Below, piece after piece: positions 16,951 to 25,520 of a stretch of DNA of 64,000 nucleotides. Each line of letters begins with the position of its first letter. The stretch's first letter is position 1. The notes beneath the pieces are model-generated. The model saw only the letters and a program-made list of their open reading frames with translations, was not told the origin of the DNA and made no database searches. This DNA is from an uncultured Erythrobacter sp. (GTDB lineage Bacteria > Pseudomonadota > Alphaproteobacteria > Sphingomonadales > Sphingomonadaceae): NCBI GenBank assembly GCA_947488325.1, contig CANKYZ010000001.1, positions 620,001 to 684,000 on the forward strand, written 5' to 3'. The position numbers were made by a program, and so were the translations under genes.

Positions 16951-19131
16951 TTAGGTGATTGATATGAGATGAAGCGGGGTGGAAAGGCCAAATGTTCCGA
17001 GTTGTCGAACCCAAAGTGATCCAGTCTCAAAGTCAGTAAGAAGTTCCAAGCGCTCTGTTGGCGAAATGACAATGCGAGGTTGACTGACTGACCAAACCGT
17101 ATGAAGTGTATCCCTAGAGCCAAAACTGACTGTGTAATTCTCTTGCTCTTCGACCAGCGGCAGGTCACTCCCGTCAGTCCAACCCCATTGCCCTCGAGCT
17201 CGGCGCGTCCAGCATAATTCCCACGAGCCGTCCGGCAGAACATTCTGGCGGGCGTGTACTGGGCTTGGAGGACGAAGTGATAGTCCTGCATTCTGCAATT
17301 CTGCGAAGACAATTTCACTGTCGCCTAGTCCTATAGCGCCAATTCTAGTGCTTGCAGCTGAGGGAACCAACGTTGGATCGAGCACAGTCAGGCGATCGTT
17401 GAGGAGCACCGCCAAGGTTCCGCCTTCGTGACCTATTGCTGCGACTTCTTCTGTGCCTGCGCGACCACGCAACAATCCACTGAGCTTCCAACGATACGCA
17501 CCAACTTGTTCGGCTTGAAGGAACTGAATGACCTCGCGCCCAACCAGCAGCCGGTTTTCTCCCATGGCAAGACCAGTAAGATCTGTGCTCTCAAACGAGA
17601 GATCCTCTGCAATAACTTCGACTTCTAGCGATGCTGCTGGCTCAATTAGGGTGCCTGAGGAACTACCGATAGGGGCAAAAAGTGTACCAACGATCGCACG
17701 GCGACTGTCCGCCGAACCAATTTCCACCAGAGCACTACCCTGTTCTACGAATAGCGCTGCACCTCGCCATCCGGGGGTGATCGCCGATGTCGCCGCAAAC
17801 AGTACCGGGACTGAGGAGTTCGAAGTCCCGTCAGGCGGAACTTCGATTGCGTTAAGGAGCGTTGGCGAGGCTGCAAGATCGATAGGAGTATTGGCAGCTC
17901 CAGCATCACTAGGCACAACTGCGCCAAGTTCGGGGGCAACTCGTTCAAGACTCAACTCGATCCCGCGATCGAACCACTCCCAACTCTTGATGTGCCAAAA
18001 CCCACTAGTTTCAGGCAGTTTCACAATACTGCCGGGGCCAATCTGCGGATCTAGCTCACCTATCCTCCAGACAACTTGTTCATCAAGCCACCGTGATCTG
18101 TGAGCGTTGAAGTTGGCCAATTGACGCGCACCGTAAGCGGTCAATGTCGCCGGCAGGTCGACAATGGATTCCCGGCCACCTTCCCTTCGTCCCAACGCTC
18201 TTTGGACGCCAGGTTGGTAATCGCGGTCTTCATCATAATATCGCAGGGCCAATGGCCCTCGACTCAACAAACTCCCGCGTTGCTTACTCCGCGTTTCGGC
18301 GTCCTCGCTGCTGCGACTTGATAGTTGCTGAGGCAGTTCGGGCACCGAAGCCGGCAAGGCAGATGTCGAACCAAAGCTCAAGCCGTCTGCTGTTGTTACA
18401 CAGGTAAGTGGAAAGACACGTTCGATTGCAGCAATTGAGGATCCAAGGGCTCCGCCCTCATCAGAAAAGCCGCGTGCATTCTGGAGAATGACATCTCCAG
18501 ACACCTTTGCGCTTTGTGGTACGAGCTGCCCCAGAGATATTGTGTCGCCTTGCGGAGCGAATATTTCAAAGTTCAACGCAGGAATACGATTCCCAAACTC
18601 GGCCAATTGCAAATCTTCGAATACGACATACGCACAGTCACGAAAGGCAGGTGCCTCACTGCCGCGGTCTGCTGCGATCAACGGATCAACAGGGTTGTCA
18701 CCTGTGCCAAGGTACAACCGCATTGCGCCTTCGACCTTTAAATCGCCATTTGCTCCACGCAGCAAGTTTCCGTCAGCCCAAATTCGGCCAATTCGATCGA
18801 TTGGAGTGCTTGACAATGCCACAGCGAATGACGCTGAATAGGCATAAGTTTTGGTAGATGGTGAACCTTTTCCGCCGCCTTCTGTTGTGGTCGTTTCGGC
18901 AAGCTCGGTTGACCAGATAATGGATCCAGCCACACGCATTCTGCCAAATTGACGCGGCATAGGCTGCCCATAACTAGACGTCGTGACCGACAGTTCCCTC
19001 AATCGTGGCCCTTCAAAAGAGCCCCCTCCAAAGATTGCCGTGTCCGCCTTCTGTCCGATGAACGCACCAATTGCGCCACCAATGGGTCCTCCAACTGCCG
19101 TGCCGACAGCGGTAAGTACTAGAGTAGCCAC
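16951..19131 (-). CDS. GTA gp15-like baseplate/host-specificity protein, short form
   Basis: The 726-residue protein corresponds to GTA gp15, the large megatron-type baseplate protein. It opens with a glycine-zipper-like segment (ATLVLTAVGTAVGGPIGGAI), then FGRMRVAGSIIWSTELAET and FGNRIPALNFEIF, as in Rhodobacter. The start is GTG at 19131, behind a strong AGGAGGGG; an upstream frame to 19263 would overlap gp14 by more than 100 bases. Rhodobacter gp15 is about 1300 residues because of a TIM-barrel insert after FGNRIP; here that insert is missing. The C-terminal part (about residue 500 on) is beta-rich, with likely tail-tip contacts. Confidence 0.85.
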   Translation of the reverse strand: MATLVLTAVGTAVGGPIGGAIGAFIGQKADTAIFGGGSFEGPRLRELSVTTSSYGQPMPRQFGRMRVAGSIIWSTELAETTTTEGGGKGSPSTKTYAYSASFAVALSSTPIDRIGRIWADGNLLRGANGDLKVEGAMRLYLGTGDNPVDPLIAADRGSEAPAFRDCAYVVFEDLQLAEFGNRIPALNFEIFAPQGDTISLGQLVPQSAKVSGDVILQNARGFSDEGGALGSSIAAIERVFPLTCVTTADGLSFGSTSALPASVPELPQQLSSRSSEDAETRSKQRGSLLSRGPLALRYYDEDRDYQPGVQRALGRREGGRESIVDLPATLTAYGARQLANFNAHRSRWLDEQVVWRIGELDPQIGPGSIVKLPETSGFWHIKSWEWFDRGIELSLERVAPELGAVVPSDAGAANTPIDLAASPTLLNAIEVPPDGTSNSSVPVLFAATSAITPGWRGAALFVEQGSALVEIGSADSRRAIVGTLFAPIGSSSGTLIEPAASLEVEVIAEDLSFESTDLTGLAMGENRLLVGREVIQFLQAEQVGAYRWKLSGLLRGRAGTEEVAAIGHEGGTLAVLLNDRLTVLDPTLVPSAASTRIGAIGLGDSEIVFAELQNAGLSLRPPSPVHARQNVLPDGSWELCWTRRARGQWGWTDGSDLPLVEEQENYTVSFGSRDTLHTVWSVSQPRIVISPTERLELLTDFETGSLWVRQLGTFGLSTPLHLISIT

Positions 19132-19153
19132 TAGGCCCCTCCTCTCAGGTTTT

Positions 19154-19564
19154 CTAGAGTAGTCGCCAATGTGCGATTGGTTGGTCTGGAAATGACATCG
19201 GTTGGCGAACAACTCGCCTAAGGCCGGCATGAGCATGAATGCCGAAGCCCTCGCACTCCGCAATGATCAGGTGCTGTTGGCACGGACCAGGTCTGATCAT
19301 CACGATGTCGCCGCGCTCCTTTGAACCAGATGCCAATGCGAGGCCTGAGATTGCGGCATATTCTAAGAAACGTGCCGGATCGACGTTGCGAAGTTTGTAG
19401 CCGTCGGGTGCTTTTGGAGAACATCCAATTGCTTCAAGGCTAGCCACGACAAGGCCGACGCAATCTAAGCCTCTTGCAGGGTCGCGCCCGTGGAGGCGAA
19501 ACCGTGTGCCGATCAGCTCAGTTGCGGCCTTCACCAGACGATCGGCTGGTGTCGCGCAGACCAT
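19154..19564 (-). CDS. GTA gp14-like NlpC/P60 cell-wall peptidase
   Basis: The 136-residue protein is a phage-type NlpC/P60 peptidase that probably opens the peptidoglycan of the recipient as part of the tail. The catalytic cysteine lies in LDCVGL (about residue 35) and the histidine in QQHLIIAE (about residue 98). The start is ATG at 19564, giving TGATG overlap with gp13; an in-frame GTG lies one codon upstream. gp15 starts 22 bases downstream. Confidence 0.87.
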   Translation of the reverse strand: MVCATPADRLVKAATELIGTRFRLHGRDPARGLDCVGLVVASLEAIGCSPKAPDGYKLRNVDPARFLEYAAISGLALASGSKERGDIVMIRPGPCQQHLIIAECEGFGIHAHAGLRRVVRQPMSFPDQPIAHWRLL

Positions 19565-20379
19565 CACCCACCACCTTTGCCATAGCGGGCTAACAAGTCA
19601 TTGCCCGGAAGGAACGGTTCTCCGCGAAAATTGATCGCGTTGCCGAAACGGCCGGAGCATGTCGCCAGAGTATGATCGCACCCTTCCTGCAATTCGGCCG
19701 GCGTGCCGATTTCGATGTTCTCATTCATCGGTCTGTCGAGGGTTAGCCAATTGTCCTTGGAATCAAGGATACCGAAGACCAATCCCGTCTGTGGACCCGC
19801 AAGAAAGCGCAGTTGGCCATCGACGTAATCGTTGCCGATTGATCCGGCGAACTGCACTCTATTGAGGTCGAAATCAACTGCACCTAACACGACGTTCTTT
19901 GTATATTTGCTAGCTGACAGCCCGCAACCTGGGGCGCAAAATATGGCGCGACAAGTCGGGCTTGTGCGTGGGACAAGATCTTGTTCAAGAACTTGCTTTG
20001 CTGACCTTAGTTCGGCTGAGAAACTGCTTCGATCATCTTCAATTTTGCCCAGCGTCCCAGAATACATGGTGTGATGGTCGAGTGTTTCCCAATCAACAAT
20101 GCCTATTTCGATTCCGGCGTGATCAAATAGCCCAGATGCAAGATCAACTTCACGGATCGCATCATGGCTTAGTGCACCTTCCACACCCGCACTGTCTTCT
20201 GAAAGATCCGACGTCATGCGAATGGCAGCGGGTATCATTCCGGGTGCAGCACGGTGCGTCATACCGCAGAACACCAGATTCCTGTCATGACTTGTGAAGC
20301 CTAGAGCTATGCCGTCGCGCCGGAAAATGCGCCAAAATGTCGCCGCAACGTCCAATTCTCGATCAAAGAACACCCGCAT
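19564..20379 (-). CDS. GTA gp13-like hub protein (DUF2163)
   Basis: The 271-residue protein matches the TIGR02218/DUF2163 hub family. Cysteines are visible at 38, 143, 148, 152, 234 and 241. The cluster CRAIFCAPGC and the CDHTLATC segment fit the metal-cluster cysteines described for the Rhodobacter hub, which carries an iron-sulfur site according to its published structure as I recall. The C-terminal NFRGEPFLPGND is the family signature. Start and stop overlap neighbours (TGATG on both sides). Confidence 0.87.
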   Translation of the reverse strand: MRVFFDRELDVAATFWRIFRRDGIALGFTSHDRNLVFCGMTHRAAPGMIPAAIRMTSDLSEDSAGVEGALSHDAIREVDLASGLFDHAGIEIGIVDWETLDHHTMYSGTLGKIEDDRSSFSAELRSAKQVLEQDLVPRTSPTCRAIFCAPGCGLSASKYTKNVVLGAVDFDLNRVQFAGSIGNDYVDGQLRFLAGPQTGLVFGILDSKDNWLTLDRPMNENIEIGTPAELQEGCDHTLATCSGRFGNAINFRGEPFLPGNDLLARYGKGGG

Positions 20380-22700
20380 CAGAGCTCTTCTCTAAGTTCG
20401 ATCAACGGAATACTCGGGGCTTCACCTGCTTCGAAATTGACACCTGATATGTCGATCCGATCTTCGGCAAAGCGCACTGGCACATCAAATAGAAAACCAG
20501 CGCGTACTTCGGCCCCTGCGGACGGGGCCTGTGTGAGTGTCAGAAGACCAGCGGAGCCAAGCGTCCAATCGAGGACAAGGGTCCCAGCGACGCTTACCAA
20601 CAGCGTTTCCACACGCGGGCGAGTGATTGGGCGTTGTTGAGGTTCATCCCCAGAACCGTAGGACTTGATGAGTTGGAAATCAGCGGATTGTCCGTCACCC
20701 ACCCCGATCAATTGATCGAGCATCGTCGGAGTGCTTGTCATCCCATTGGAGCTGTGATCGTAGGGGTCACTAATTCGAAAACCCTGTGCCGCCCCGCGGC
20801 GTGCCCGAAAGAATGCAATCAGCTGTGACAGCTCTGCTTCAGAACGGATGCCTGGGCCCACATCGAAATGGACACGCGCATCTGACCATAGCGAGTTGCG
20901 TCGCTCGTGGCCTGAAGCAGTAACGGAAATCGAGGTCGAAAATTCCGGTGCGACAGCGGTGTTGCGGCCAAGCGGAAAGGGGTAGAGCACGTCGTCAAAG
21001 GCTTCCATTGGATCCTCTCCGGTTGAGGGCAGGCGTGTATATCCGTCGCGATTGATTTGAGGCTGTGCCCAAACATAGCGGCGTGGGACTGCGCGCCGTG
21101 CTGCTTCGTCTATGCCGGCATCAATTCGAACCCAGAACTCCCCTGCGTCAGCAGGGTCGAGCACAAAGCCCGCTAAGTAATCCTGTTCATCAATTGGATA
21201 TTTCAGATGGGCATCGACAAATGTGTATGCGGCCCGACGCAATGCATCCGCTCCTCCTGTTAACCAATCGTAGTCTTCCAATTGGAGCCGATCAAAAGCA
21301 GGCTTAGCCCACTCAACGGGCATGTTGGCCCGGTACAATTCGGGCATTTGGGGGTTGAGAATTGTTGGAGTGAAAGCGAGCAGCAATACCTCTGCTGTTC
21401 CCGTTGTTGCGGCGCGAACATTAGCAGTCAAATCGGCAGTCGATTGAGCCAGCAACGTTCCCGCAGAATCGAGCAAAGCGATTTCGTCAGAACTGAGCGG
21501 TAGTCGCATGTCGACAATTTCAGGCGGAAATCCGCCAAAGGCTGCACGCGCTGCGTCATCGTACAGGTGAATTCTTCCATCAGCTGTAGTCCACCACCAA
21601 GGTTCACCGATTTGGATACGCACTGTCTGGGCGGACGCCTCTAATAGATCAACGAATCGAATCGCACTCGCACTCAGCCACGCCATTGCTTCAGTATTGG
21701 CAGGCGACAACAATGACGATGGTGGAACCCAGCCGGTTAGTGCTGGGGCCCCGTCGGAGGTCCGCTGTTTCCATGGTTCAGGGCAATAGGCGTTGAAGAG
21801 CTCGTATGAGATCGACGCAATCACTTCCAAGCCACTGGCTTTCGTAGCGTTGAAGAAATTGCGGTGCCACTCGATCGCCGGTTGACAGAGCTCACCTTCG
21901 GGCGCCGCCAGCAATTCTCCTCCGTGTTGGGAAAGTCGCATGAAATGGCTCATGCCCACATAGTGAACAATGTCGTCACGATAGCCCAGCCCGACGATCC
22001 CACGCAGCAATCGTGCCGGCGTCTGATCGTAGCCATCGTCATAGGCGGTGGCGATCCGCTCGCCATGAATAGGCAACCGGACATCCCCAATTTCAAGCAT
22101 TCCATGACGGCCATCAGTAGTTATGCGTGAGATCGTCACCCGTCCATTAAATCGTTCCGCAAGGGGGGCGGTCCCTCCGGGGACATAATCCGGTGCGACA
22201 AGCGAAATGAACATACGGTCGATATCGCCCGGATGGATCGGTGTGCCGGGCAGGGTGAAACCGCTAACCAATTCTGAAAATCGCAACTCTATGCTTGCAT
22301 CGGTGGGGTTGCCTGCGGCGTAGTTCCAGAGCCTGACGAACCAAGTCTGAGCATTCCCTGCAACATCGCGGCCTTCGATTGTCAGCGTCGGCCCATTTAC
22401 CGCGTCGAGCGGGATCACACCTTCCGACTGCCAGCGAAAGCGGAGCACAGTATTCGAATAATCACGGTTTGTTTCATATGCGAGCAGCGGATGATCGAGG
22501 CTGTCGACGCTATCCCAGATCAACCCAACCAATTCGCCATCATTGTGCAATTCAACATCTATCTGCATACTGTCGGCACTGGTGGTGACCACCGATGCCA
22601 TTGCAGGTCGAGGAAAATTCACTGTCCAAAACCGAGGATCGAACCTTTGGATGAAGCTCGATTCCTGCGCGCGGCGTTCGCGCGTTAGCCAAAAAGCCAT
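20379..22700 (-). CDS. GTA gp12-like distal tail protein with large N-terminal TIM-barrel-like region
   Basis: The 773-residue protein ends with a 209-residue DUF2460/TIGR02217 region (about 565-773; PFPLGRNTAVAPEF, FRISDPYDHSS), the length of a normal gp12. The first 560 residues are extra. They contain a beta-rich front, then a glycosidase-like stretch (VIASISYELFN, IQIGEPWWWTT) that looks like a TIM-barrel-type tail domain. The ATG at 22700 (MAFWLTRERRAQ) follows GGGAAC; the frame upstream runs into gp11. Compared with Rhodobacter, TIM-like mass has shifted from gp15 to gp12. Whether it is the same domain cannot be told here. Confidence 0.8.
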   Translation of the reverse strand: MAFWLTRERRAQESSFIQRFDPRFWTVNFPRPAMASVVTTSADSMQIDVELHNDGELVGLIWDSVDSLDHPLLAYETNRDYSNTVLRFRWQSEGVIPLDAVNGPTLTIEGRDVAGNAQTWFVRLWNYAAGNPTDASIELRFSELVSGFTLPGTPIHPGDIDRMFISLVAPDYVPGGTAPLAERFNGRVTISRITTDGRHGMLEIGDVRLPIHGERIATAYDDGYDQTPARLLRGIVGLGYRDDIVHYVGMSHFMRLSQHGGELLAAPEGELCQPAIEWHRNFFNATKASGLEVIASISYELFNAYCPEPWKQRTSDGAPALTGWVPPSSLLSPANTEAMAWLSASAIRFVDLLEASAQTVRIQIGEPWWWTTADGRIHLYDDAARAAFGGFPPEIVDMRLPLSSDEIALLDSAGTLLAQSTADLTANVRAATTGTAEVLLLAFTPTILNPQMPELYRANMPVEWAKPAFDRLQLEDYDWLTGGADALRRAAYTFVDAHLKYPIDEQDYLAGFVLDPADAGEFWVRIDAGIDEAARRAVPRRYVWAQPQINRDGYTRLPSTGEDPMEAFDDVLYPFPLGRNTAVAPEFSTSISVTASGHERRNSLWSDARVHFDVGPGIRSEAELSQLIAFFRARRGAAQGFRISDPYDHSSNGMTSTPTMLDQLIGVGDGQSADFQLIKSYGSGDEPQQRPITRPRVETLLVSVAGTLVLDWTLGSAGLLTLTQAPSAGAEVRAGFLFDVPVRFAEDRIDISGVNFEAGEAPSIPLIELREEL

Positions 22701-22716
22701 TATCGTGTTCCCGTCT

Positions 22717-23292
22717 TCAACGTTCTTGGAGCGCGCGACGAACAGCGCTTGCGACCTGACGTGATGAGCGCTGCATTGCTGTTGGAGCGGAAGTTCCGCG
22801 TGGTGTATTGAGCTGGATCGCGACATTCACGCCCCGCCCAGCTCTTCCAGAATCGGAGTTTGGAGCAATTCGTCCCGCACTGGTTGGAACAAACAATTCC
22901 GGACCATTTTCGCCGACGATGTAACCTTGGCCAGGTGCTACAGGACCGCCCGTGGCTCGTCCGGGTAAGCCCAGGAGCGCGCTAAGCGATTGCCCGAGCA
23001 GCCCGCTTAATCCAGAATTCGAACCACCGCCAAGCAGCGAACTCAAGCCAGAATTTAAGGCATGTGATGCGATGGAATCGAGCGCACTGAATGCGACCCT
23101 TTTTAGATCATCAAACCCTAAACTACCGCGCCGAATGGCCGATGAAAGACCACGTTCTAAGACGGAGCCAGCTTTGCCAAAACCATCGATTAAGGTTGTA
23201 TTGAGAGCCCCTCGCATACCTGCAAGGTCTGCATTGAAGCCTTCGGTCGCGGCTCGCACATTGATTACGAGTTCTTCAAAATTGTCATCCAT
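22717..23292 (-). CDS. GTA gp11-like short tape measure protein
   Basis: The 191-residue protein corresponds to the short tape measure protein of GTA tails. It opens MDDNFEELVINVRAATEGF and has helical stretches, with a glycine/serine/leucine-rich middle (LSSLLGGGSNSGLSGLLG) and a C-terminal family motif GYIVGENGPELFVP. Length sets the tail length. The ATG at 23292 overlaps the gp10.1 stop. Confidence 0.85.
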   Translation of the reverse strand: MDDNFEELVINVRAATEGFNADLAGMRGALNTTLIDGFGKAGSVLERGLSSAIRRGSLGFDDLKRVAFSALDSIASHALNSGLSSLLGGGSNSGLSGLLGQSLSALLGLPGRATGGPVAPGQGYIVGENGPELFVPTSAGRIAPNSDSGRAGRGVNVAIQLNTPRGTSAPTAMQRSSRQVASAVRRALQER

Positions 23293-23497
23293 GCGTGTCG
23301 CGCTCCAACATTTGGGCAATTAGGTCTCGGCTCGGCGCCGAGATGTTGCCGGTTGTTTCAGGGTTTCGGATTGCAGCGGCCAATTCTGCTGGAGTGGCTT
23401 GCCAAAAATCGACTGGTCGCCATCCAAGCAAACGCGAGGAGAGGCAGCATAAGACTGGGATGTGGTCGCGCAAAGCAGTCGGATCTGTGTGCGTCAC
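23285..23497 (-). CDS. GTA gp10.1-like small tail assembly chaperone
   Basis: The 70-residue protein starts with GTG at 23497, overlapping the gp10 stop as GTGA. It has the motif LLGWRPVDFWQATPAELAAAI, typical of the rcc01693/TIGR02216 family that sits between gp10 and the tape measure gene. It is probably the second assembly chaperone product. In many phages this pair is made by frameshifting; here it is a separate coupled gene. Confidence 0.8.
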   Translation of the reverse strand: MTHTDPTALRDHIPVLCCLSSRLLGWRPVDFWQATPAELAAAIRNPETTGNISAPSRDLIAQMLERDTHG

Positions 23498-23808
23498 GCC
23501 TGACCTTGCAGAACCTGCGCAAGAATCGCGCGGACCGGTTTGGTTGCTCCTACCAATCCTAGGTCGAGCACCGCCTGGCCCACTTCCTCGCGGGATGGGC
23601 GGGTGTCGAGCTCCATACAATGCCAAATCAATCCTGTGACTTCGGAGATTGTAATGCCGCCTTCTGACGCCCGTTCGACTAATGCGAAGAGAGAGCCAAG
23701 CTCTTCTTCGACTGCGACGAGATTTTCGAAGCTAGGGCGCAAGCGAATAACATGCCCCGCAAGGTTAAATTCAGTCTCGCCGCGGAGTGAATTGGCGGCG
23801 CGGGTCAT
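23494..23808 (-). CDS. GTA gp10-like tail assembly chaperone
   Basis: The 104-residue protein opens MTRAANSLRGETEFNLAGHVIRLRPSF-like and resembles the GTA-gp10 tail assembly chaperone family, which wraps the tape measure during tail building. The start ATG overlaps the gp9 stop as ATGA. The C-terminus overlaps the GTG start of the next small gene. Confidence 0.83.
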   Translation of the reverse strand: MTRAANSLRGETEFNLAGHVIRLRPSFENLVAVEEELGSLFALVERASEGGITISEVTGLIWHCMELDTRPSREEVGQAVLDLGLVGATKPVRAILAQVLQGQA

Positions 23809-24212
23809 GCTGTTACGACCGGGCCAGAACTCTCCAGCTGCATCGTGTAATTGCGTTCGCCGTTGAAATCACCGGAGTAGTCTAGCCGCTGGACTAAGAA
23901 CCGACCGCGCAATCGTGCTCCGTCTTCGAACGACAATTCGTAGTCGTCGATCGTTCCAGCCAAGGCATGACTCTGGATTGAGCCTTCTGCCTCACTGCCT
24001 AAGAAAATCCCTGCAGCGCTGACGGAGACAGAGCGCGTTCCCGCACCAGATAGAAGGTCGCGCCAACCGCCCGATTCCTTATGGGTTACGACAACGGGAT
24101 CGCCATTGATGGACAATTGCGTGGTTCTGAGACCGGCAACAGTTTCATAGGTTAACGGTGCTGCGCCATCACCGATTTTGAGTAGGAACGCGGATCCATT
24201 TTGAGCGGGCAT
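23805..24212 (-). CDS. GTA gp9-like major tail tube protein
   Basis: The 135-residue protein is the tail tube subunit (TIGR02126 type). Visible segments include FLLKIGDG, ETVAGLRTTQLSINGDPV, KESGGWRDLLSGAGTRSVSVSA and the final YTMQLESSG. The ATG at 24212 follows GGAGAAAAAC; the frame upstream is not needed. It is 22 bases downstream of gp8. Confidence 0.88.
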   Translation of the reverse strand: MPAQNGSAFLLKIGDGAAPLTYETVAGLRTTQLSINGDPVVVTHKESGGWRDLLSGAGTRSVSVSAAGIFLGSEAEGSIQSHALAGTIDDYELSFEDGARLRGRFLVQRLDYSGDFNGERNYTMQLESSGPVVTA

Positions 24213-24234
24213 ATGTTTTTCTCCGTCTTGGAAT

Positions 24235-24627
24235 TCAGATTTGAGGTGCGAAAATTCGGAATCGGAATTCAAGCAGAGAGCCGCGCAGATTGCCGGCGCG
24301 TTCCTCGCTTCTGGCGCGCAAGAAGCGGATTGACGCGAGCTCGAATTCTGAATGGAAGGGTGGAAGGTCTAGAACCCGGCGTTCAACTGCATTGAGTAAT
24401 TGGCCGTCGGCTTCTGGTTCATCGGCGCGGCTTTCAAGTTCAAGTGCAATACGCACCTCGCGGCCCGGCCGATCCTTGGTTCCCCAATCGATCGATCCGC
24501 TTGCAGCTATACCCAACCAGGGCGCGCTTGCGCTGACAGGGGTCTCTTCCTCAATCGCATTGAGAGAAGCGAGGTCAGGACCGCTGCGAAGCCAGTCGAT
24601 TAGTTCGGCTCTTAGAAAATTTTCCAT
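24235..24627 (-). CDS. GTA gp8-like tail terminator (DUF3168)
   Basis: The 130-residue protein matches the DUF3168 tail completion/terminator family at its expected place before the tail tube gene. It has the ENFLRAELIDWLR opening, a central GREVRIALELESR and a final GSLLEFRFRIFAP. It starts 4 bases after the stop of the small ORF upstream. Confidence 0.82.
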   Translation of the reverse strand: MENFLRAELIDWLRSGPDLASLNAIEEETPVSASAPWLGIAASGSIDWGTKDRPGREVRIALELESRADEPEADGQLLNAVERRVLDLPPFHSEFELASIRFLRARSEERAGNLRGSLLEFRFRIFAPQI

Positions 24628-24631
24628 GGTT

Positions 24632-24796
24632 TCAATCCAATCCTAGATCTGGCCAAAGTGAGTTCGCCGAGTGCCAATTCGTTCGAGCGCTTTGAGGGGT
24701 TTTGGCGATCAGGTCCCGGTGCTGCTTTCCGATCAAAGTTGCGCGAGTGGCTAACTGTCGGACGAATTCATCTGTCGCTGTAGTGGCCGTGATCAT
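24632..24796 (-). CDS. Small protein in the gp7 position
   Basis: A 54-residue ORF starts with ATG at 24796, overlapping the gp6 stop as ATGA, and ends 4 bases before gp8. The peptide (MITATTATDEFVRQLATRAT...) is short and helical, without recognised motifs. Rhodobacter has a head-closure protein gp7 of roughly 110 residues here, which cannot fit in the 170-base gap. It may be a reduced replacement or an unrelated small protein. Confidence 0.6.
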   Translation of the reverse strand: MITATTATDEFVRQLATRATLIGKQHRDLIAKTPQSARTNWHSANSLWPDLGLD

Positions 24797-25353
24797 CGCA
24801 GCCGCATTGTCCGCCACGGACGCCAAAGCGCAGTGACGCTAGCCGGAGACACCGTAGCCTTATTGGATGGAGTGCCAGTGCGATCACGGTCACGATACTG
24901 GAAGGCTGCAAGACGGATTAGGCCCTGCTTGATCCCAGCGGGAACTGTCTCCCAATTGGGTGCAATTCCAACTCTCACTTTCAATGAGATTGCTTGACCT
25001 TCGACATCGTTGAAAAGCCTAAAACAAGCATTGCTGACGGCGCGGAATTCGAGATCGAAATCGCTCGCATCTAAGGCAGTGACGGTTCCGTCTTGGGCAA
25101 GAACCTCAGCTGAAACGATTGAATTAATCGGGCGAGAGCTCAAGGAATGGTGTCCCGCATGAGCAGGTAAACGTTCTTCGACCAGCTGCGACAGTGGAGC
25201 CTGGCCTGTAAAGGCGTCGCACATTTCGAGACTTGCCTGGAGTAGGCTTACGAGCAGTTCGTCTTCATTCGAGCGGCTTATGCCTAGCCATGATTTGAGT
25301 TCGGCCAGTGCAGATCCGCTCACATCGGCTGGCTCTAAGATCGTGCGTCGCAT
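24793..25353 (-). CDS. GTA gp6-like head-tail connector
   Basis: The 186-residue protein resembles phage gp6-type adaptors (phiE125 gp8 family). Helical ALAELKSWLGIS and LLVSLLQASLEMCDAFTGQ segments lie at the N-terminus and PAGIKQGLIRLAAFQYRDRD near the C-terminus. It links portal and tail. The ATG at 25353 follows GCAGGAGACCGCG. The gap to the upstream capsid gene is 167 bases and strongly structured. Confidence 0.85.
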   Translation of the reverse strand: MRRTILEPADVSGSALAELKSWLGISRSNEDELLVSLLQASLEMCDAFTGQAPLSQLVEERLPAHAGHHSLSSRPINSIVSAEVLAQDGTVTALDASDFDLEFRAVSNACFRLFNDVEGQAISLKVRVGIAPNWETVPAGIKQGLIRLAAFQYRDRDRTGTPSNKATVSPASVTALWRPWRTMRLR

Positions 25354-25385
25354 CGCGGTCTCCTGCAGACAATTTTCAATAAGGT

Positions 25386-25438
25386 GCACCCGTGCCGCAT
25401 TGGCAAAGCAGGAGAGCCAGCTGGAGCGGCACGGGTGC
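25386..25438 (-). repeat. Perfect 13-base-pair inverted repeat between capsid and connector genes
   Basis: GCACCCGTGCCGC and GCGGCACGGGTGC flank a 27-base loop. A second hairpin (25445-25481, CCGGTG with CACCGG) and a third (25493-25508, GCCGCT with AGCGGC) lie between it and the capsid stop. None is followed by a strong U run on the minus strand, so they are not clear terminators. Confidence 0.7.
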
Positions 25439-25520
25439 GAGGTACCGGTGAAGGAGAAAAGGGGGAACTCCACCTCACCGGGGACTGTTGGAGCCGCTGG
25501 CTAGCGGCCCCGGAGTGTGA

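Noticed and set aside
19132..19263. Upstream extension of gp15 over gp14
   Set aside because: It would overlap gp14 by over 100 bases; a GTG with a strong ribosome site at 19131 is better.
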